Part shown: one piece after another, positions 1-14,400 of the stretch
How the letters are laid out: the number at the start of each line of letters is the position of its first letter
Position numbering within the stretch: the first letter of the stretch is position 1
DNA from: Macrobrachium rosenbergii
Taxonomy: Eukaryota; Arthropoda; Malacostraca; Decapoda; Palaemonidae
Assembly: GCF_040412425.1 (NCBI RefSeq)
Contig: NC_089788.1
Span: forward strand, 73,263,220 to 73,327,219
Length of the DNA stretch: 64,000 nt
Reading direction: 5' to 3'
Translations under genes and position numbers: made by a program
Notes under the pieces: model-generated
Seen by the model: the letters and a program-made list of their open reading frames with translations, nothing else
The model's database searches: none
Told to the model about the DNA's origin: nothing

Positions 1-2519
1 ATTGAGGCCAAATCATTCCATGTCCACGGTTTATCAATTGCTTTATCTGAATAACGAATGGATTATGAAGAAACACAGTTCTTACTTACTATAACAACAT
101 CATTTCTTGAACTCATGAATACTGTGTAATGTAAAGGGACAAATGTTTATACATTCAACAATGCAAGTTGCATACAATGAATTAATTTATTTTATTTTAC
201 TTATCAAACTGTTAATAATGCTTTTTTGTAAACTCAACACATGCAATTAATTGTACAATTATCATATACTCTTCTTAGTTAGTGATATGATGAAATTTAT
301 CTCAGTAATGCATGGCAATCCAAGATGCTCCACAAAATAACATCAAAATTACAAAACAAAAGTAATTTTCTGTCACCACAGAGTTTGCACTATATCGAGC
401 ATTCAAGTCAGTCACATTGAAAAAATCATGAGCTGGTACCTTTAGTGGAAGTACGCTAGTCAATACCATTTTTTACTAAAGCTCTAAAGGAAGGGGTATC
501 ATTAATTAATGACTTTCTTTTCCAGTCCGTGACATCTGTCATCAATGGCCCTTGGTAAACATACAATTCTTGGGGAAAAATTTTCTCACAAGCCATTTCT
601 TATAATTTGCCCTTTCATCACACAAAGTCATCTCACATGCTTCAACATCTCTTAAAAAGAAAATGGCAGTGAGCTGATCTTTAGGTTTTGAGCAGCTACA
701 AGCGTCATCATTTGTTTAATGTGATCCTCTAGTGAGAAATTAGAAGGGTTAGGTGGGAACTTCCATGATAAATAATAATATGTATGAAAAATAATTAATT
801 TTTAATGAACACACTGCATATAATTTACAAATCTCAGCTTAGGAAGGACCACTGTGACTTAAAACACACATTGTCCAGGGAGCTGTGTCCATGAGATAAA
901 CACTTGTTATCTAAGTTAACTCAAAGAGGTAGTATTTTTTATATTCCAAGTTAACCAGAGAGTTGAACATAGCCTACCTAACTGCCTTGACTGCCTGCTT
1001 GTCTAACATCAACCACCTTCACTGCCCAAAGCCCAGTAGCTCTCAAAGAACTGCCTGTAGAAGATGAAATTGACTGGCTCTTACCTTGGGGTAGATCCAG
1101 TCTCACATTCTATTCCTCCCCCTTTCCAGAATTCTATTACTTTAGCAAAATGCTCTTCAACCTCAAGAGGGCAAGGCTGCCCTTTGGCAAGTGGTGTCCT
1201 TGCAAGTCTAGGAAAAATCCATTGGAATGGAAATTGAGTTGTTGAAGCCTATTTCTAAGAGCTATAGCTTTTATAGCATTTCTTCTTTTGCCTGTTACAG
1301 AGAAATCTGAAGTATTTGGGGTGTTCAAAGAATGCAAATGGGGGTGAACTATAAGCACTGTAATGTGATCATGGTGAAATAAACAATTACAAAAGTGATG
1401 AATGCATGAATCAAGTTAATCTTTAAAAAAATTCAAAATGGTAGCACTTCTAGGGATTCCAAAAAAGCAGAGAACACTATTATGGATATATTAACAACGA
1501 TGCAGCTGCTTTAGACCCATCTATTCATCCAATCATATGCAGTGCTACCAGCTCACTGTTTCTTTTTTAAGAGTGACTGAAGTTCCCATGATGACTTCTT
1601 GTGCACGAACGAGTTAACTGCCAATAATGGGTTTGTTGTACAACAAATATTTATTATCATAAGGGCGATGATATGAAAGGTGTCCTCAAACCAAACCTTC
1701 AGATCTTAACATAATTTTGTAACAACTGGTAATAAGAAGTCAAGATCTAACCATACGAATATAACAGTGGACAATAAAAATCTATGTGGGCACTTTCTGA
1801 CATACCCTCAACAAATATCTTGACACTGGTTCCATGATGCTGCAAAATTTGAGCTACAGTAATTCATCAGCACCAACGATCGTTAAATCTAAGCTCTTAA
1901 GCAAGCTCTGTGGTCAGAAAACAGTCTTCTAAAACAGCATACCAGCCACAAAGATCACTTTGTTGTTAATGATGTCAAACAGTTAACTATCTGCTGCAAG
2001 CTCCCAATAATTTACTGCTCTTCACATCAACACCTCAAACTTCAAAACAAAGGCTGTCACACAGCAAACTCAATGACATTCATCTTGAATGCAAATATTA
2101 ATTTATCTTGGCAACGAAATACTATAAAATAAAATTCTACTGGCAAAACAAATTTCTTTCAAAGTAAGCTACGTTAATGCCACGGCCACAATGGGCTATC
2201 TCTCAATCTTTCAAGACAGAACAAAAATAGATGGAAGGGCTTGTAATAAAATTCATTAAAGCAATTAACACATAACAGCACTGTAACGTCTAACTCAAAA
2301 CTTCTGAGAAAATGCTTATGAGGAAAGTTGGTGCCCTTTAAAGCCTTGGCTAATAACAGAACTAGCCTAATTTCACAGTAAACAACATACATAGGCAGTC
2401 AATACTTTGGAACATTATTTACATAAGACTATAACCACATATAATGGGATGCACATTATCTAAGGAAAATTACACGGAATGAACTCAGCAAACAAAAGGC
2501 CACACGAAAACATACTCAC

Positions 2520-2601
2520 CTGCACTAGTGTCAAGGGTGAAGGGGCTCGCTGGTCTTTCAACGAATCACCCGGGAATCGGTTCCATGCACGGACCTTTTA
2601 A
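2520..2601 (-). other. Exon-like piece of unknown gene
   Basis: A GC-richer 82-base stretch with acceptor GTTCTCCAG and strong donor GTGCAG/GTGAGT on the minus strand. Joined in the phase left by the last Szt2 exon it meets a stop within 15 codons, so it does not extend that reading frame. It could be a 5' untranslated exon of a gene to the left, or chance. Confidence 0.2.
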
Positions 2602-5600
2602 CTGGAGAACACACAAAAGAACTTATTGCATTTTGTCACGAAATAATTATAAAAAAAATTATAAAACCTCTCGGAGTTGAAGAGACTAATCAAATTTTAT
2701 GTCATTTACACAAAAATTTAAACTTTATAAAAAATAGCTTAGCACTGTTATTTCAAATTGGATATAGCTGTTAGTTACCATGAAATGGTAATCATCCTTC
2801 AAAATTACTTACTTACTAAACTGCAAAAAACTTGCAAGGCATGGCTACCAGCTATCTGTCCTTCAAATTCTTATTCCAATACTTTTAACAACTTAAGAAC
2901 TAAAAAGCATTAGGACTAGTAATAATAATGAGAAAATTCTCCCTTTTCTTCAAAAGCAATTAATTTGCAGTATTAAGCAAGCTTACGGCAGATAGCTAAA
3001 ATGAAAATCCAACCTCTTTCTAAAATTTACATTCCACAACGATGTGAATCAGTGATGAAATCTTGATATGATCTTGGAAATGAGCAAGCACTAAAACTAT
3101 ACCTCTATTACTACTGGAAAAATTTAACTATGCAGTCCACATACAAAAGACAATCCAAGTCAATATAGTTTACTTATGGAATAACAGTAATGTATTGAGC
3201 CAATTTTCCTTAAAGCCAATGCCTCCTTGTTTGGAGCAATGTTACTGAATTTTCCAAAAAGATACAAAACCTTGACCTCCCAGCTATGTTTGCTAAGTGT
3301 AATCGGTGGGTTACTTCAACTGTGGATACAGCAATTAAATTAATATTGTAACAGATAAAATTGGGAACACCTTAAAATTTGTAACACTTAATTATAACTG
3401 AAAGATCTTTACTCTAAAACACAATATTTTTTCATGCAAACCACTGTTTTGCTCAAGAATGCTCATTTCGAACCAAATCCTCAAAGGATTTCACAGCTTT
3501 CCAAATACAGTAATGCGGGTGTTATTTATTCTGATGCTAGTCATAAATAAATTTATTTCAAAACAGCAAGAAGAGTATAAAGCTAATCCTAGGTAGATTA
3601 TTATGTCACAGAGCTCAGTTTATGAAACAAAAGGAGCACTACGTAAAATGAACAATGTAAATAATTCAAATAAGATATAACATTGAAATATTCCTGAATA
3701 CAGTAATTAAAATACCAAATTACAAGACAAATACAAAACAAACAATGACTAGAAATATATTTTAATAATGCTCAGTAAATTAGCTCTAGGAGTGACAGCT
3801 CAACATACTTATCCGAAAACTGCTCACCATTATGGAGGACTTGTCCCATCAAATAGTAAAAAAAGGAAACAGTGATGCTTTTAAAGAGTGAATTTAGAAC
3901 AGTAACATAAATTTTATTACTACTGAGTACTGTTCCTCAATGAAACCTCAGAAAAATACACTTATCATTGGCTGGAATGAACTAAAAACTGATTATTAAG
4001 GAATGTTGAATTCAAAAACATATTGGGAATCGATCATTTAAACTACAGGCTTTGCTTTAATCCTCGATATGGGAAATACTACAAACGAGCAAGTGCCAAA
4101 TGAGTAAGCATTGAATACTATGAAATTCCAAACTTAATTTAAATATATTGAATTTCCACATGCAAGAACAATACATGCCAAACCAGTTTCTAACATATAT
4201 TTCTATCTTGGGACCAAAAGATAAATTCCTCTAAAAAGTAAAGACAAAAGGTTTGATGTAAAATTATTTGGTGATCTGTTTACCAAATGAAGTGAAATAA
4301 GGCAGGATAACATAAACAAATACTGTATATACATATACCCTCTTGCTTTACCCAGGGATTTAGGATTGCTAAATATACACATATAATACATGTACTGTAT
4401 ATACATACTGTACATATTACACTTGTGGTAAATTCATCAATGTAATCTATCAAAACTAATACTGCAGTCATTTCATGTAACTTAATTTAAAAACAAAAAC
4501 CATTATATACAATTGGCATGTGAGAATTTAAGTTCACTAGAATACCACATACATCCAAATGCACACTTAAAAAAATGACTTTTATGTAGTCTATTCACAA
4601 ATAGCACTGTTCACATCATGCTACTTAAAAATGTTTGATGTTTGCACATAAAAGTTTTTGGGCTAGCAAAATAAATGTCTTTCCAGTTACACTGAGCGTG
4701 CAATCAGGGTAGGCAGGTAGGGTTTTAATTTCTTTTTAAAATGTAATTTCAATACCTTGTAGGTGGGCTGAAAAATTCTATTTATGTATCTTTGTCCAAA
4801 ATTGTTCTGCTCGACATCAGAATAAAGGAATGGTACTGTGTGCAATGTGTGGTTCTGCACGAACACATATATTTTCATAAATTGACATGTTTTTAGTCTT
4901 ATTATATTGCATTTGTAAACAATGTGAATTGCACATGCACAATCAGGCATGATAATCTTAAAGTAAAGTGCATGATTGGCTGGAACCTTGGTGGATAGTT
5001 TGCTTCAATCAAACGCATAATAGCTCACAAAGACAAAACTCTACAACAACATAGAGCTCACAAAACATCAATCATTGATCTTGGTTCACTTAAACTGTCA
5101 TGGTTGATGACTTTAATAACATAAAGAGGGGAATAAAAGATTTGTTCCTACAAAATTGTGAGAAATCTTCAAGGCTGTACTATTTCTCTAGGATCAGATG
5201 GATAAACACTTGTTTTGCTAGGCACTGTCAAGGAATGAGGTATTTTACGAAAACTTTCAAGACTGCTGAACCTCACCAGAACTCCGAGGCAAGTTACACA
5301 ACTAATCATTTTCACCTTTACAGAACCTTTCATCAAGCTCAAGACAAATTCCAAAATGACACAGCAGTACATATAAATTCTCTTCAATACCACATTCATA
5401 ATTAAATAAAGTAATAATGAAACAAAAGGCAAGATTACACAATATATACATTGGGAATATTCAACTCTTCGCTACATATAAATCCAAAGGTGTTTAACTC
5501 TTATCTGGATAAACATTATGCAGTGCGTAACATCATTCCGATAACACTGGGCACACTTGCTTGGCAGAACTGAAGGTTTGTCAATTTCATTCCTGCTCTA

Positions 5601-5939
5601 CCCTGTGATTAAAGGTTTTCCAACTAAACCTGTTACAGATAGGCTTTGGAGTACACACCACATATGCCAGTAACAAAACAACTGAACTGAACTGCAGTAG
5701 GAATAACATTTTTTTTTTTAAACAAAACCACTTTTCTTATAAACAAATCACCCATATGCAAGTACAGCCAACATTTGCATTCTTTAAATGTCCCAGACAC
5801 TGCTCTCTTCACTACAGCAGACAAAAGAAGAGGGGTAGTAGCTCAATGCATGTGCTGTCTGGAGCCACAGGTACACAACAATCATATGCCTCACTAAAAT
5901 ACCAGATTCCTTTAATCTATAACTTCCTATTCAATCGAT

Positions 5940-7060
5940 CATAAGGGTGCCAGAGTGTTGGGGCCTAACCCTGAGTGAGAAATGTCTGGGTTCTAACACA
6001 TATTCATAAACCTCCGAGGATCAGGTGTGACCCCTGCAAGGTTGCAAAGGGTGACACAAGTCAGAAGGCAGCTAAAATCTGATGAATATAAATTGATGAG
6101 TTCAGATTATAACTCTATTGCCACCGCTTCCTTGTTAAAAGAGAGAGCAGAGAAACTTGTCTCTTACAGACCAAAGATCTAAGGCTGGATGCTTGACTGT
6201 GTAGCTCACCTGTATCTGTATATTCAGCCCAAGTTGCTGCCTTGCGAGAGGTAGAGATGAAAGATGGAAGAGAGGAACTAGTCACTCAACCATTGAACGC
6301 CAGCCTTACGCTCTTTCGTGTACTTTCGACGAGATGCATCTGCCACTGAGGAGCTTGTGTGACAATTCAATCCACTGAGCAATCACCACAGGTCCCAAGG
6401 AGAAGGTATCCTGGGCTTCGCAGGTGACATTCCTAGAGTACAATGAGGTAAAGATGGTTTGGCATCTGCAGACAACTACCCCCATTACCTGTGCAAGCAA
6501 CAAGTTACATCGAAAATTGTTGATGTGCAGATGAGTTTTGTTCTTTCTCCACACACCTGAAGCATACATGCCACTCAGATGTGTGCCCACATGCTTCCTT
6601 CAATGTGTCCAGGGCAAGTCCTCCCTTACCCAAAGGTTCAACTTGGGAGACTAATCAATGTCACTTTAGTTGCCACTGAAACAAATGAAGGTGGAGTTGC
6701 CCATGTGGGATTACCTTTTCTTCAGACGAGTAAGACTTTGCCAGCTGCTTGGGCAAGACATTTCCCAGTTCACTGCATTTCCAAGGACTTAACAAACCGA
6801 GAGGTGGTGGTCCCTGTTCTGGAGAAAATGAGCCTCTGAGGGCACCAGAATTTGGTCAATCATCCAGGTAATAAAGCATGCACATACCCCGCCAGTAGGC
6901 CCATGCCAACAGCAAAGTGAACACTTGCTTAAACACCTGGATGGTGTTGCCAATCCAAAGTACAAAGAATTGAAGTGGTAGATAGTCCAACTGCACAAAA
7001 AGCAGAGGTACTTCCTGTAGGAGTGAAAGACAAGATCTTGCTATTAACAAGTAGTCCAAA
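5940..7060. repeat. GC-richer patch of unknown origin in intron or flank
   Basis: Noticeably richer in G and C than the sequence around it and without long coding frames of recognisable kind. A shorter stretch just before it (about 5,775-5,880) shares a phrase with 31,400-31,475 (CCCAGACACT, then AGCAGACAA, then GTAGCTC and GCATGTG), suggesting a dispersed repeat. No terminal repeats were seen. Confidence 0.3.
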
Positions 7061-8302
7061 GGATCTCTAGAATGGAAGTTAAAAAATACCAGTTACGGCA
7101 CCATTGTCACTTGAATGCAGAAGAGAGGTTAGAGAGAAAATAAGGAGGAAAGGTAAAACTGGCTTGATAATCATATGATTTACTGATTTAATTAATGCTT
7201 TTGGCAGTCCTGCAGACAAAACTATCCAGGAGAATTATGGGAAGTTTTTAACAGTCACAAACAAACAAAAGTTATGTATCTGACTGCTGTGTACCTGTGG
7301 ATCTAGGTGACATCTTCATCAGGCAACTACCACTCTTCTGGTGTAGATGGGACATTTGAAGACCACACATGTGGGCTATATTTGAGAAAAGGATTTGTAA
7401 GGAAACAAATTTTATTATTAGTATGCACTTTACCCATACTGCTGAGTTAAGACTCCAAACTCATGGGACTACACAGAGGTCGCATGAATTTTTGCCATAA
7501 AAACAGAGTTCCATACAAAATGTTTCATAACGTGGAATAAATAATACACAAACCACAAATATATCAAAACTGAGGAATTGATAACAACCATGCCATCAAC
7601 ATTAAGAAGTCTGGTCAATACAAAAGCTTTCTCTTAATAGCTTTAAAAGAGAGCATGAACAATTGTTTCTCGCAGATGACAATACCAAAATAAATAGTAA
7701 ACTTGAATAACATAACTAAATGACAAAAACTAACTTAGCCAAAAACTATGAAAAATGTACACTAAAGCCATGTGCATGCATAAACAAAGAATGCCTAATA
7801 TTACATTCCTGGCACACTGAAAGCACTTTGAAACTTTTAAGAGCCACTGAAAGTATTTGTAAGCACTCTGGAGTTGTGTGACATAAAACAGTAGATAAAC
7901 AAATATCATTATCTCTAGTATTATCATGAAATGTAAAGATGACTATTATGCATCATCATAAACTTGATTTCGACACTGTACTGGACTACATAGCAAAATT
8001 CAATAATAAGTAAATAAAGTCATCATCTTAGCATTAAACATAATTTGCAACTAAATCTGAAAAAGAATAATGCATAAGAAGTATATACATGTCAATTAAC
8101 CTTAATGCTTACAAAATCTAGTTACCAGACAGTTTCAGATGTAATACAAAGAAGTTTAACTTTAACTGTACGAAAATAATCAAACAAATATACACCTGAG
8201 AAAGCAGATAAATCTCAAGTGGCTCTTAAAATAAAGGATGCACACATATGAAGCTTGCAGGGACAAAACACAGAATACATCTGAATTCTTCTTTCAACTT
8301 AC

Positions 8303-8443
8303 GCCCAAGTCTACTGGTCATGTGAGGAAGACACACATGAGGGGGAACACCAGACACAGAGATGGACCTCATGCGATCTTCGGCTCTATTTGGATTCCTC
8401 TCCATCAAGCTAACTGATCGGACTGGCTCTGCTTGAGTCGTGT
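8303..8443 (-). CDS. Szt2: SZT2 exon 30, last one visible
   Basis: [20 protein letters not shown] then [20 protein letters not shown] and HMTSRLG. Linker-type sequence with two basic-directed serines (RSVSL, RSISV). Acceptor GAAATTAG, strong donor GGGC/GTAAGT, phase 1 to 1. The open donor means the gene continues to the left; no following exon was found down to base 1. Confidence 0.87.
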
Positions 8444-11400
8444 CTAATTTCAATTAATTCTCATTAGGATTTACATGTACATTTTCTTATTGACTAAAAA
8501 GACAATCTACAACTCCGCAGTAATGCTGAGTTGCTGGGATAAATTGTTACCATACTGAAATGACATACACAAACTCTTTCTCTGTACCTTTCGAAGACCA
8601 GAAATGTCTACAGTGCAGGACAGAATCGAGTATTTCTTTCAGTCTGTCAACCAGAAGCTTCTATTGTTAAAATCACAGCTTCTTTTCATAGCACATGCTA
8701 TGCTGAATCCAAGAGAGCATAATCAGGTATGGAAAAGATCCAAATTCTGCTGTAAAGGAACTTTAATTAACAAGTTACCAATGGAGAGAATTAGCCCCAC
8801 ACAAGCCAAAAGGTAGGACAGCACAAATTGGACAACAGCACATTTGCGATATAAATAAAGCCTTCAAGCTGACCTAAATCAGGTTTCCCCAAACTTCCAC
8901 AGCTGAAAACAATACACAAAATATTTGTTTCAAATTCAAAACACCTTTACTTGAATCAAAAAAGAATCATGCGACACTGAAAATAAATTCAACATCACTT
9001 ATACCTTTCTTTGGCGTAGATGGTTCTGAAACAGGTGCCGTGTGATACTGCTTCTCCTGAGCTTGAACCAATGGTGCTGTTAACAGGCGATACTCGGTGT
9101 TAACATCAAACAGTGCGTGACTGATGGAATCCACCAAATACCTTCGAACTTCATCTAAATCCACTCGCCCAGACTCCCAAACTTTGAACTGAAGTACACT
9201 CATTGGGCCTGGCAATGTACAGTACATAAGAAATGAAAAAAATCATAGACATTCATATAAATATTCTTTTTAACTGCTACAATCCAAAATATTTTATCTT
9301 ATCATAAGACAAGAAACATCTAAGACATTGCCTAAGACATTGCACTCACTCCTCCCTCAACAGCTATACCATTTTACGAAAGTTTGCGGGTGTGGCAATA
9401 GTTAAAAGTCTATCATTCAATTACTTCACACATCTACAATGTATATCTGACAATAAGAATCACATAGGTGGTAGGTAAGAGTAATGATGTCATAGTGGAA
9501 CAATAACTTTAGATGAACAAACCAGCATCAACAAATCTCTCTCAAACTAGGTTTCTCTCTGCCTTTCACTGTGCATTATTAGCCATCACAAGTTCTTACA
9601 GCCTGCCATTTCTTTTTATCTTTTCTGTTGGTTTTCCTCCCAAAATCAAAGAAATCACTGTCATTCCAAAATATATGAGTAACAGCAAAATAAATTTCTC
9701 CATTACAAACCCATTACTCTACATAGCCAATCAGCACATCATGCCTGAAATCCTAGAAGAAACAAGATCACAGGGGTCAGGTACCAATCTTTTGATTACG
9801 GCTACTGAGAGCTACAATACACTTATTTATTATGACCATGTACTGTACACTTCTAAAACAAGTAATCTTATCAAAAAGGATAAACTAAAAACATAAAAAA
9901 AGGAATGTAGGCTTGTTACTTTCTCACCTGGACTCTTTGACTGATCTTCCTGGCACTCTTGAGTGTGAGTAAGTGCCTCAAATTCTTGTTTTGAGAAGAC
10001 TTCTTGATATGCCAGAGGATTAGGCCTTTGGCAGCTGTAAGGGCAAAATGGCAATATATTACTTTTTGCAAATGAACTCCAATTTCATAGTACTGAAGAT
10101 CACGGTTGATGTGATGCACATTTACATAAATGAATCAATCAGTTCAATTTTGCACAATAAATTTTCCTGTAATAAACTTTCCAGGTAAAATGTTACCACC
10201 ATACTTGAATGCAGATCACAGTCAAAAGAGCTTTAATTAACACTTCAGGAAATACAAACAAAGTTGTGCTTTTATTTTCCAAAAACACATGTACAGTCAA
10301 ATGTCTTAAAAAAAAAACACTTTCCAAATACTGTATTGTGATATAAATATGTGGCCTAAGGGGGAACTCTTGTCACCAGAATTGTTTATTACTCCAAAAG
10401 CAACTACAGCACATAGGAAAGATGAAATTTACTGGTAAGGTAATTTAAGTCTTCTTATCAGAAAGATTACAAGAGATCATCTAACTTCCCAATTCCATAC
10501 GAAATGCATTTCAATAAGACCTTCCTTCATCCAGGTCTAAAAGATGGAAGACTTCTGAATTTCACCGACTCATCTGGTGTATATTCACAACCAAAACAGT
10601 AAGTGAACTAACCATGATGATAAGACACTGAAACTTCACTTTTCACAAGTACAGTATCTTCTGCTACACTGTCAAATAATAAAGGGTAATAAGCCCTAGT
10701 AAACTACTCTTTAAACAGTAGTGAAAGCAGTAGTGCAAATAATGCTCACCTTATAAGCTGAACAGTATTTCCTTTCCCATCGACCAATGAAAACGCTATG
10801 CAAGCTATGCCTTTGGCGGCTGACTTTCTAGGACGAACGAAAAGGAATATGTTTGGCTCACTGCATAAATCCTGGTCTGTTGCTGAAAAATCCTGTGAAA
10901 GAAATTTGGAAAAGGTGAAATTGGGAATTAGGTTGTTAACCCTCTTAGATTTTGATAACGTTACATGACATTGTGCAGATCTTCATCCCTCACATTCAGA
11001 TGACATTAAATGACACTGTCCATATGAAATATAAAAAAAATAATTAGTAAATGACGCTGTCCATAGGAAATAAAAAAAAATAGTTAATAAAGTCCACAGA
11101 TTTATGTACCACTAAAATATTTTCTTTAAATTTCCCTCAAATGGGACTGAACTCAAAATATTGTTTATCATACGAAACTACCTAAATTTAATATTTTCAC
11201 CTTTTTATTATAAGGAGTTTGGAACAGGACAACAAAGACTTTGCCAATCACATTTAGCCATACCTGAAAATGATGTTCTGGACGATTATCTGTAAATTTT
11301 GGATGGATAAATCCGCAGGACAACATGTTCTGCTTTAGGTAGTACCCAACTGCTTGTAAATAAGGAAGTGCATAGGCATTGATGGTAAATCTGTAAACAA

Positions 11401-14400
11401 AGAGTAGTGGTGTTATGAAAAAATGATGGAGTGTCATAAGGATGTTTACATGCAATCTGATATCTAGACTTCCACATAAATTACATCCATAAGAAAAATA
11501 CTCATTTGTATTTAACAACTTTTGATTAGGTTATTACGGTAGTACTTTCTTTGTATAAACTGCCCTTACATGAAAAAGTCACTAATGAATAAAATTTACA
11601 TTACAGCCTTACTAATCAGGTTCAAAATGTAAGAAAGAAATTTCAAATATGTACAGTATTTAATACATAATTAAAATGTGCAAAAAACTACTCATGCATC
11701 TCATAATCTCTAAACTCTTGTTAACTCTCATGGAAATTTATTCAAAATGGAAGAAAACTTCACGCCTGGTGCTGAATCACATAAAAATTACCTGATGGTA
11801 GTTTTTGGTGGTTGGTAGGGAGGCTGAATGAAGTGAACATCTTCAGGAGAGAGTTTATGCTGGGGATTATTCCACAAAACAACACAAATGTTTTCCACCA
11901 CGGCTTCGTCCAAACGATTTTGCAACATCCGAACAAGCTCCTCCTTGATGGCAGGTCCTACGTACAAAAATTAAGAATACAGATTGTAAATATGCTGCCA
12001 ATTAATACAAGATATAGGAAAGCACAGCAAGTCAAGAAACAGAATTATAAAGACAAAAGGTTGGCAATTAATACATAAGCAATCTGATTCATGCAGTAAT
12101 TGTAAGATTACAGTTACACATTAATTCCACCTGTTCAAAAATACCAAGTGGAGAAACTGAGGAGATGATACATTTGATATTTACCAGATAAAAGAATTAT
12201 CATCAATTATCAGAGAAGCAATGTTCATGGTACAAACCTACATAAATGTTACATTCTCACAGTCTCATACTGTACCTGGTTCTGCAATGCCATGGACTGT
12301 AAGAATTATGTAACGGTTACGTTTGCGCTGGGCAGGTGTAGATGGAACCCCCTCCATGATGACATCCTTTTCTCCAAAGGAACTGACACGAGGTCGCAGC
12401 TCCTGAAAAGGGAATAAGTTTAACGAAAAAATAATAGAAAACTTAATCAACATCGTAATAAATGTGTTTCATTTGTTTATATGCAATAGTATTTCTTCTC
12501 CAGGATACAATTTCTAACCCTGGATTGCTTTTGGGGACACCTATAAGATTATATTTTTAGGTATTTACTTAGTATTAAGGAAAGTAAATACGACACTATC
12601 ACAAGCTGATCTAACAAAATTAAAGAAAGCAATAAACTAAAAGGTTTCAGGCAAATGAAATACTGTGCATCAAGTTTTGTATGCTGTACTGCCTAATATA
12701 AAGGTAACACAGTAAAAACTGAAGACCTGGAAACATAATGACTTTCTGGGAGAATTTTTGCTATATGAAAGCACTCTGTCCAATTTTGCCCGTTCTAAAT
12801 ACATTAATGACCATCATTTAACTGAGCAGGCGATATTTGCCTATAAAAATCTATGTATGTATAGTATTTAATTACTCACGAGACTCAGTTATACAATGCA
12901 CAGCATCCGGAAGGAGTAAAAGAGTACAAATTCTATTCAAGCATCAGGAATTTTTTGTAGCATCAATATTAGTTTTTATGTTTACTGTACATTTTTTTAA
13001 AGCCATTGTGTTTATATCACTCCTAAATTGTACAACAGAAGTAAGATATAAGCTTGAAAGTTTAATATACAGTTGCATCTAGATTTCATATGCTTCAGAG
13101 AACCCTAACCATGTTCAAACTGGAGCACTGAGTATCACTGTATACAAATATTTGCTTCAGTAAACAGGAATTTCAGGGTTTCATTCTGCAACAGCTTAAG
13201 AACTCATTGTCAATGTCATTATTTTGTTGTGCACGAAATTATCTACTTACATTCTTGAGGATAAGAGGATCATCGTCTCGACTCCCTCGCTTCCCTAATG
13301 AAACGACAGAGGAGCTGTGAGACAGCCCTCCCTCATCCCGTCGCCCCTCAACCTGCGGAGACACTGACGTTGTCTGCTGCTCGTTCAACCTGGAATAGTC
13401 CATGCAGAAGCAAAAGCAAAAGTGTCATAAACTCACAATTATTATATAATTCCACATCACACATAACTCACACTCAAAATTCACTGCCTTATTTAGTACC
13501 GTAAAAATACAAATATTCATCCTCTACAAAAAGTTAAACAAACGTTTTTCGTAAATAAAGTCAAGAGATAATGGGTTAAAACAAAGAAACATTATGCCCG
13601 ATCTGGTGTAAAAAATTTCCTGTCAATTACCTGCTTCTGAATAAAATTATGACTTTGGAAAAAGACGGAGTTAATGCAAAAAGAGAGGAACTGTTTAACA
13701 TATCTCATTACAGCAGCCTTGATGATGTAAAATTTCTAGGGCTATTTGCTACCACATCATTCATATGGGCTGAATGTTGTTCTCTGCTACTTAGTCACTA
13801 CAGGGAGTACCCTGTGGCATATGGGACTCTTCCTACATATGAAGTGGAAGGTGGAAACAACAGCTCAAGTGTAAAAAATTACAAGCCTCTTAGGCGTCAC
13901 TCTTGCATACCAAGGTTCTGCCACACAAAAATACTACTTGTTTACAATTAGAGCTACGAATTCTGTTATTTATTGAAGCCCAACATCCCATATTCTTTCC
14001 TAAATTGTGAAACAAGTTTTCTTAAATAATGTGTGTGTTATAAAACATATTTACTTGAGCAAAACTACACACAAACCACATACATACTTAAAATACAGGG
14101 CCCCAACCTCCAAAACTGACTTTCTCTGACGAGTGACCAATTAGCCGAGAGACTCCCAAGGATTCAAGGAGCACATTTGTTTAATATCTATCAGCTGTCA
14201 TTTTCTTATATAATTAGTGAAATATAAAGCACAGGCAATTTATCAACAATGAGTCAGGCTATTGTATGTAACAGAACTGTAGAAGAAAAATCTATATTTA
14301 ATGGAGAAACACTTGACAAAACTTAATATTCTGGGTATATTACATAGAATATATTATAGATCTCTCACATAACTTTACCTTAGATAGAAGACATGGGGTC

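Larger units (their letters stand above)
1..8302. other. Downstream intron or 3' flank, no supported exon
   Basis: AT-rich sequence, A-rich on the plus strand like the other Szt2 introns. I looked for the conserved SZT2 C-terminal blocks (HSFSYDFHLR-like, and the ending near YHHLESVINTACF in human, from memory) and found none. It is probably a long intron, with the last exons beyond the left edge. The only exon-like pieces are 2,520-2,601 and a weak one near 1,090-1,138. Confidence 0.6.

Noticed and set aside
1085..1140. Small exon with donor CCCAAG/GTAAGA on the minus strand
   Set aside because: No pyrimidine tract before the possible acceptor, and the peptide FWKGGGIECETGSTP matches nothing known in SZT2.
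6306..6998. Minus- and plus-strand frames of 70-94 codons
   Set aside because: No splice-compatible edges and no similarity to the missing SZT2 C-terminus; treated as part of a repeat patch.
8581..8720. Possible extra SZT2 exon ([19 protein letters not shown])
   Set aside because: The frame requires a phase-2 donor before it, but the upstream exon ends in phase 1 and joins the next one directly in frame.
9513..9896. 127-codon plus-strand frame [16 protein letters not shown]...
   Set aside because: Lies in an Szt2 intron between two secure exons, has no recognisable domain, and the AT-rich composition matches the intron around it.
13649..13951. 100-codon plus-strand frame in an Szt2 intron
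   Set aside because: No domain, no splice or promoter context; length is within chance for this much AT-rich DNA.
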